Source: an uncultured Acidobacteriota bacterium (lineage in GTDB: Bacteria; Acidobacteriota; Vicinamibacteria; Vicinamibacterales; UBA2999). Taken from it: a stretch of 49,654 bases of DNA. Of the stretch, positions 45,900 to 49,654 are shown piece after piece (position 1 is the stretch's first letter; each line of letters opens with the position of its first letter). The notes under the pieces were generated by a model. The model was not told where the DNA came from and made no database searches. It worked only from the letters and a program-made list of their open reading frames with translations. Location: assembly GCA_902826065.1 (NCBI GenBank), contig CADEDM010000012.1:1-49654 (forward strand), given 5' to 3'. A program made the position numbers and the translations under genes.

Positions 45900-47264
45900 G
45901 TGAGTTCCCCAATCACGATGAGCGGTTTCAACAACATCGACTTCAGCCAGATCCTGACGCTCATCATGGCGCAGGAGAGCCAGCCGCTCACGGCGCTGCA
46001 GACGCGCCAGTCGCAGCTGCAGTCGCGCTCCAACACGTTCAATCAGCTCGCCACCAAGCTCAGTGCCCTGCAGACGGCCGCCTCGCGGCTGTCGACCGGC
46101 AGCGACCTCACGGCTTTCGCCGCCACCAGCAGCAACCCCGCCGCGATCACGGCGGATGCCGGTGCGTCGGCCATGCCCGGTCGGTACGACGTCGTCGTCA
46201 ACAGCCTGGCGCGTGCACAGGTCACCGCCTCGGCCACCACGGCGCCCGACGCCGACACGACCGTGGTCGCGTCCGGCGGCACCCTCACGATCAACGGCGT
46301 CACGGTGACGCTGGCCGGCGCGGTCACCCTGCGTCAACTGGCCGACGCCATCAACACCACCAGCAACCCGCCCGCCCGCGCCACCGTGGTGCAGAGCGGG
46401 CCGTCGTCGTACCGCCTGGTCCTGACGGCGCGCGACACCGGCGTCGCCAATGCGTTCACGGTCACCAACAACCTGACCGGCGGCACCGGCGTGTCGTTCA
46501 CCGACACTGACGGCGACGGCACGTCGGGCGACGACGCGGCCGACAACGCCGTGCAGGCCAGCAACGCCTCGCTGACCGTCAACAACATCCCGGTGACGAG
46601 CACGACCAACACGCTGGCCGACGCCGTGCCCGGCGTCTCGCTGAACCTGTTCAAGGCCGATCCGGCCGCCACCGTCACCATCGACGTGGCGACCGACTCG
46701 ACCAAGCTCAAGGAACGCGTCCGCGCGTTCGTCACCCAGTACAACGACCTGGTGAAGTTCGCCGGCGACCAGGCCAAGTCGGCGGCCAGCGGCGACGCCA
46801 CGAGCATCGGCCGCGATCCGCTGCTGCGCGGCGTGCGCGACCAGATGCGCAGCGCCCTCGTCGCCGAGTACGCGACCGGCGGCAGCTACACGACGCTGTC
46901 ACAGGTGGGCATCTCGCTGACGCGCACCGGCTCGCTGGAGTTCGACGACGCCGCGTTCTCGAGTGCGCTCAGCGGCGGCACCGCGCAGATCGAGCGGCTG
47001 TTCGCGGGCACTGCCGGCAGCGGCGTCTTCGCCGCGCTGAAGACCGGCCTCGATCGCTACACCCAGAGCGACGGCCTGCTGAAGGGCGTCACCAAGCAGC
47101 TCACCGACCAGGCCTCGCGCCTCACCGATCAGATTGCCAGCATGCAGGACCGTCTCGCCATCCGGCGCGCCTCCCTGCAGCGCGAGTTCATCGCGGCCGA
47201 TCAGGCCATGACGCAGTTGAAGAGCCAGAGCAGCTCGCTCGCGCAGTTCGGCGCGGCGGTCTAG
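45900..47264 (+). CDS. fliD: Flagellar hook-associated protein 2 (filament cap) FliD
   Basis: The filament cap that folds flagellin at the growing tip, 454 residues. GTG 45900 is preceded by GGAGGAAGGAGG. N-terminal FliD_N: NNIDFSQILTLIMAQESQPL and QTRQSQLQSRSNTFNQLATK. The middle has the hook-associated IN repeat (VTLRQLADAINTTSNPPARA). C-terminal FliD_C: KLKERVRAFVTQYNDLVKFA, TLSQVGISLTRTGSLEFDDA, and the heptad-type end RLTDQIASMQDRLAIRRASL followed by QREFIAADQAMTQLKSQSSS. Length is normal. It is followed 17 bp later by fliS. The order flagellin-fliD-fliS is typical of flagellar clusters. Confidence 0.96.
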   Translation: MSSPITMSGFNNIDFSQILTLIMAQESQPLTALQTRQSQLQSRSNTFNQLATKLSALQTAASRLSTGSDLTAFAATSSNPAAITADAGASAMPGRYDVVVNSLARAQVTASATTAPDADTTVVASGGTLTINGVTVTLAGAVTLRQLADAINTTSNPPARATVVQSGPSSYRLVLTARDTGVANAFTVTNNLTGGTGVSFTDTDGDGTSGDDAADNAVQASNASLTVNNIPVTSTTNTLADAVPGVSLNLFKADPAATVTIDVATDSTKLKERVRAFVTQYNDLVKFAGDQAKSAASGDATSIGRDPLLRGVRDQMRSALVAEYATGGSYTTLSQVGISLTRTGSLEFDDAAFSSALSGGTAQIERLFAGTAGSGVFAALKTGLDRYTQSDGLLKGVTKQLTDQASRLTDQIASMQDRLAIRRASLQREFIAADQAMTQLKSQSSSLAQFGAAV

Positions 47265-47281
47265 CCCGGGAGCCCGGAGTA

Positions 47282-47683
47282 ATGACGTCGAATCGCATGC
47301 TGTCGACCTACCGCCGCACCGAAGTGCAGTCGCGGACCCCCCTCGAGCTGGTGGTGATGCTGTATGACGGCGGCCTCGCGTCGGTGCACCAGGCCCGCGC
47401 GGCCATGGAGCGCGGCGATGTCCCGACGCGCGCCGTGGCGATCTCGAAGGCCATGGCCATCGTGTCGCAGCTGCAGGGCTCGCTGAACATGGAGGGCGGC
47501 GGCGACATCGCCCGCCAGCTCGACGAGCTCTACACGTGGATCAACGGCCGTCTGCTCGCCGCGACGGTCGAGAACAGCGTCACGCCGCTCGACGAAGTCG
47601 CTCGGGTGCTGGCGAAGCTACGCGAGAGCTGGACGTCGATCGCGTCGGGCGCCAGCGAGCAGCCGGAGCGGGGCGCGGCGTGA
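47282..47683 (+). CDS. fliS: Flagellin export chaperone FliS
   Basis: A 133-residue four-helix chaperone that binds the C-terminus of flagellin in the cytosol and prevents early polymerisation. Typical FliS features: STYRRTEVQSRTPLELVVML with YDGGLASVHQARAAME, AISKAMAIVSQLQGSLNMEG, ARQLDELYTWINGRLLAATV. ATG 47282 has CCGGAG at good spacing. Its TGA overlaps the GTG of the next gene (GTGA), so the two chaperone-like proteins are translated together. Confidence 0.95.
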   Translation: MTSNRMLSTYRRTEVQSRTPLELVVMLYDGGLASVHQARAAMERGDVPTRAVAISKAMAIVSQLQGSLNMEGGGDIARQLDELYTWINGRLLAATVENSVTPLDEVARVLAKLRESWTSIASGASEQPERGAA

Positions 47684-48153
47684 CCGACGCCGACCTGCGC
47701 GACGCGCTCGTCGAGTACCGGGCCGGCCTCGAGGCCGAGATCGGTCTGCTCGAGCAGCTCGTGCACGTCGCCAGCCGTCAGCGCAGCGAGTCGGACAAGC
47801 GAGATTTCGAGCGGTTGAGCGTCGAGGGCGAGGAACGCGATCGCCTGACCCGCACGCTCGTCGCCGTCGAAGAGCGGCTGCATCCGGTGCGCGCGGCCCT
47901 CACCGCCGTCCGCGACCGCGCCGCCACCGTGGCCGGCTACAGCGACGTCGTCGACCTGCGTCAGCGTGCCGCCGCGCTGGTGTCGCGCATCCTCTCGACC
48001 GACGAAGAGTCGATCCAGTCGCTGGCCGACGCCGAACTCGCCCGGCGCGCCGCCGTCGCCAGCCTCGAACAGGGCGAGACCACGCTCGCGGCGTACCGTC
48101 GGGTGCTCGCCCCCGCGGTCGCCCACGCCGCCCTGGTCGATCGTCGCGGCTGA
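47680..48153 (+). CDS. FlgN/FliT-like small helical protein, probable flagellar chaperone
   Basis: A 157-residue, nearly all-helical charged protein: LRDALVEYRAGLEAEIGLLE, then LRQRAAALVSRILSTDEESI. GTG 47680 overlaps the fliS stop, and the frame further upstream lies inside fliS. Position directly after fliS, size and the long antiparallel helices fit the FlgN/FliT export chaperone class, which escorts hook-associated proteins or FliD. Sequence identity in this class is always low, so the family cannot be fixed by eye. Confidence 0.65.
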   Translation: MTDADLRDALVEYRAGLEAEIGLLEQLVHVASRQRSESDKRDFERLSVEGEERDRLTRTLVAVEERLHPVRAALTAVRDRAATVAGYSDVVDLRQRAAALVSRILSTDEESIQSLADAELARRAAVASLEQGETTLAAYRRVLAPAVAHAALVDRRG

Positions 48154-48469
48154 CGCCGCGCCTCCGTCCCCATCACACCCTGGCGTGTCGACTGCGCCGC
48201 AGCGGACGTGTCGCTGTGGCAACGTACCTGTGACGCGAGCGAGCATCCAGCCGCGAGCGTCTCCGGGCGGTCCGCACCTCGCATGACATCCGGTCGGCGC
48301 ATTGGCGGGAACGCCTCGGCGATCTGATGCTGGAGCGTCGTGACGTCTGGTGGCGAATCTCTCGATCGCGTCGGGTGGCCGGCACCGCTCGACCCTTCAC
48401 TACCGCGGAGCCAGGCCAGCAGCTGAGCGGGACGCCGGCTCACGGCCGGTCTCCTGCCCGCGCCGACGA
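48154..48469. other. 316-bp gap between convergent genes
   Basis: It lies between the end of the FlgN/FliT-like gene and the end of the GNAT gene. I see no tRNA, no FliA or sigma-54 site and no strong terminator. Only a short hairpin, CCGGC-TCACG-GCCGG, around 48432-48446 is visible. On the minus strand a short coding-like stretch (TTLQHQIAEAFPPMRRPD) could be a relic, but codon bias fades quickly and no start or ribosome site is present. Confidence 0.5.
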
Positions 48470-49420
48470 CTACGCGCCGGTCGCCTGGCTCGTCGCCAGC
48501 GCGGGCGACGTGAGGCGACGTTCGGGTCGCGCGGCACACGTGAAGTGCGCGCGCTCCGAGAAGCCGGCTCGCGCGTAGAGCCGGCGGGCGCCGCGATTGC
48601 TCTCGCTCACCAGCAGACTGAGTCGCGCGAAGCCGGCAGCGGCGCACTGCGCTTCCACGCTGGTCACGAGCGTCGCGCCCAGGCCGGCGCCGCGCACGCT
48701 CGGGCGCACCGCCAGTTGCGCCAGGTGCGCGGTGCCTTCGCCGAGGTCGGTCACGAGCGCGATGGCGTCGAGCACGCCGTCCTCGCCCGGCACGGCCAGC
48801 GACAACGTCGGACGGAATCGCCCGCAGCCCTGCCCCATCACGAGGTCGCCGGCGTACTGCCGCCACTCCGATGGCCGGCCGTGCGGCACGAACGGACGCA
48901 CCGGATCGTGCGCGCCATAGCAGACGCGAAGGAGCTCGGCGGTGGCGTCGAGATCGCGGACGTCCCACGCACGGCCGGCGTTGCCGCGGCGCGCCCCGGT
49001 CGGCAGGGATCGCACCAGGTAGTGATACGGATCCGAGACGAACGATCGTGCGCGCAGGACATCGTCGAGCGCCGGCGCGTCCGAGAACGCGAACACCACC
49101 GTGCGTGACGCAGCGGCCGCCGCCGGCGTCGCCAGCACCGCATCGACGAGCGCGGCGGTGTCGTCGGGCGTCGCGGCCGACAGGGCGCCGCAGAGCAGGT
49201 CGCCGTCGCGGCCGACGTAGTAGGTCCAACCGCTCATCGCCCCGCTCGCGTCGCGGCGCACCAGGCCGTCGAGTCGACCGGTGGTGCGGGCGCGCTCGAG
49301 GGCCGGCCACAGGTCCCCGGTGTCCCAGGCGAGCACGCTGCGCCAGCGGGCGCCGGCGGCAGCGAAGCCGGCGGCCATCTCGGCGGCGGTGGCGTCGGCC
49401 CAGGGCCGCAGGCGCGGCAC
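48470..49420 (-). CDS. GNAT-family N-acetyltransferase
   Basis: A 316-residue acetyltransferase with an N-terminal degenerate GNAT-like half and a clear C-terminal GNAT domain: AHLAQLAVRPSVRGAGLGAT (acetyl-CoA loop R-x-x-G-x-G), LVTSVEAQCAAAGFARLSLL, then VSESNRGARRLYARAGFSE. The start is GTG 49420, 2 bp after the csrA stop, so it is co-translated with csrA. The substrate is unknown. It might supply the sugar N-acetylation that is otherwise missing from the nonulosonate operon, but the tandem-GNAT form, distance and coupling to csrA make this weak. Confidence 0.85.
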   Translation of the reverse strand: MPRLRPWADATAAEMAAGFAAAGARWRSVLAWDTGDLWPALERARTTGRLDGLVRRDASGAMSGWTYYVGRDGDLLCGALSAATPDDTAALVDAVLATPAAAAASRTVVFAFSDAPALDDVLRARSFVSDPYHYLVRSLPTGARRGNAGRAWDVRDLDATAELLRVCYGAHDPVRPFVPHGRPSEWRQYAGDLVMGQGCGRFRPTLSLAVPGEDGVLDAIALVTDLGEGTAHLAQLAVRPSVRGAGLGATLVTSVEAQCAAAGFARLSLLVSESNRGARRLYARAGFSERAHFTCAARPERRLTSPALATSQATGA

Positions 49421-49422
49421 GA

Positions 49423-49654
49423 CTACTCCACGCGATCGAGCGGTGGCTGCAGCTTCAGCCGCCCGGCCAGTTGCGACAACGGCGGCAGCACCGCCGTCAC
49501 CGCCGACTGGTTGGCAGCGCGCACCGTGTCATAGACCTCGCGGCGGTGCACCAGCACGTCGGCCGGAGCGGTCACGCCCAGGCGGACGGCGTCCTTGCCG
49601 GTGCGCAGCACGCGCACCTCGATGCCGTCGCCGATGACGATGGCCTCGTCGCGC
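49423..49654 (-). CDS. csrA: Carbon storage regulator CsrA, C-terminal part, with extended tail
   Basis: The window end cuts off roughly the first dozen residues. The visible part, DEAIVIGDGIEVRVLRTGKD then AVRLGVTAPADVLVHRREVY, is a full match to the CsrA RNA-binding fold, with the conserved VHRREVY containing the RNA-contacting Arg. A tail of about 30 residues follows (AANQSAVTAVLPPLSQLAGR then LKLQPPLDRVE), longer than in enteric CsrA (about 61 residues in total). CsrA represses translation by binding ANGGA sites. In many flagellated bacteria its key target is flagellin mRNA, with FliW as antagonist. FliW is not in this window. The flagellin leader at 44862-44923 looks like a target. Confidence 0.93.
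   Translation of the reverse strand, partial: RDEAIVIGDGIEVRVLRTGKDAVRLGVTAPADVLVHRREVYDTVRAANQSAVTAVLPPLSQLAGRLKLQPPLDRVE

Noticed and set aside
48173-48400. A small minus-strand gene in the gap before the GNAT gene
   Set aside because: Only about 18 codons look coding (TTLQHQIAEAFPPM); bias then disappears and there is no start with a ribosome site. At most a relic.
48470-49420. GNAT protein as the missing PseH/SpsD acetyltransferase
   Set aside because: It is coupled to csrA, 3.7 kb from the operon head and in a separate unit, and its two-lobed form does not look like PseH.
1-49654. CRISPR arrays, insertion sequences or toxin-antitoxin and defence genes
   Set aside because: No spaced direct repeats, no transposase motifs and no terminal inverted repeats were seen anywhere in the window.

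Overview
The window is a very GC-rich bacterial chromosome segment with dense, mostly overlapping genes. It is dominated by flagellar, c-di-GMP and flagellin-glycosylation genes. Two stator pairs, many GGDEF/EAL/HD-GYP proteins, GTG starts and codon use resemble Acidobacteriota (class Vicinamibacteria is my best guess). No rRNA or marker phylogeny is present to prove this.

Layout. 1-3000: the N-terminal part of uvrA, a lone receiver protein, a PAS/GGDEF/EAL protein and tRNA-Thr(CGT). 3000-5200: an outer-membrane beta-barrel and a Gly/Tyr-rich secreted protein. 5200-10930 (minus strand): motA-motB, then a degenerate histidine kinase, a diguanylate cyclase and an HD-GYP phosphodiesterase. 10972-12072 (plus): a GT4 glycosyltransferase. 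12060-44766 (minus): a run of 24 genes, almost all overlapping or a few bases apart. They encode nonulosonic-acid synthesis (4,6-dehydratase, aminotransferase, PseG/SpsG-like, HAD, NeuB, ATP-grasp, SpsF), a second stator pair, a Maf flagellin glycosyltransferase, six further glycosyltransferase genes downstream of it or beside it, methyltransferases and several odd fusions. 44929-48153 (plus): flagellin, fliD, fliS and a small FlgN/FliT-like protein. 48470-49654 (minus): a GNAT protein and the C-terminal part of csrA.

Regulation can be read from the sequence. Four FliA (sigma-28)-like sites of the form T(A/C)AA-N15-(G/C)CCGATT precede motA, the kinase, the cyclase and flagellin. Four sigma-54-like sites (GG-N10-GC) sit at or near the main breaks of the glycosylation run and before fliD. 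The flagellin leader carries a hairpin with an ANGGA loop followed by an ANGGA Shine-Dalgarno, the classic layout of a CsrA target, and csrA is encoded 4.5 kb away.

Model: a sigma-54 class makes the cap, chaperones and sugar/glycosyltransferase machinery. A FliA class makes flagellin, stator and c-di-GMP signalling proteins. Maf and its partners decorate a short flagellin. The most novel parts are an alkaline-phosphatase/nucleotidyltransferase fusion, a Maf with a roughly 590-residue extra C-terminal region, a pyruvyltransferase-like/methyltransferase fusion, a degenerate SpsF-like protein, and a stator pair locked inside the sugar operon.
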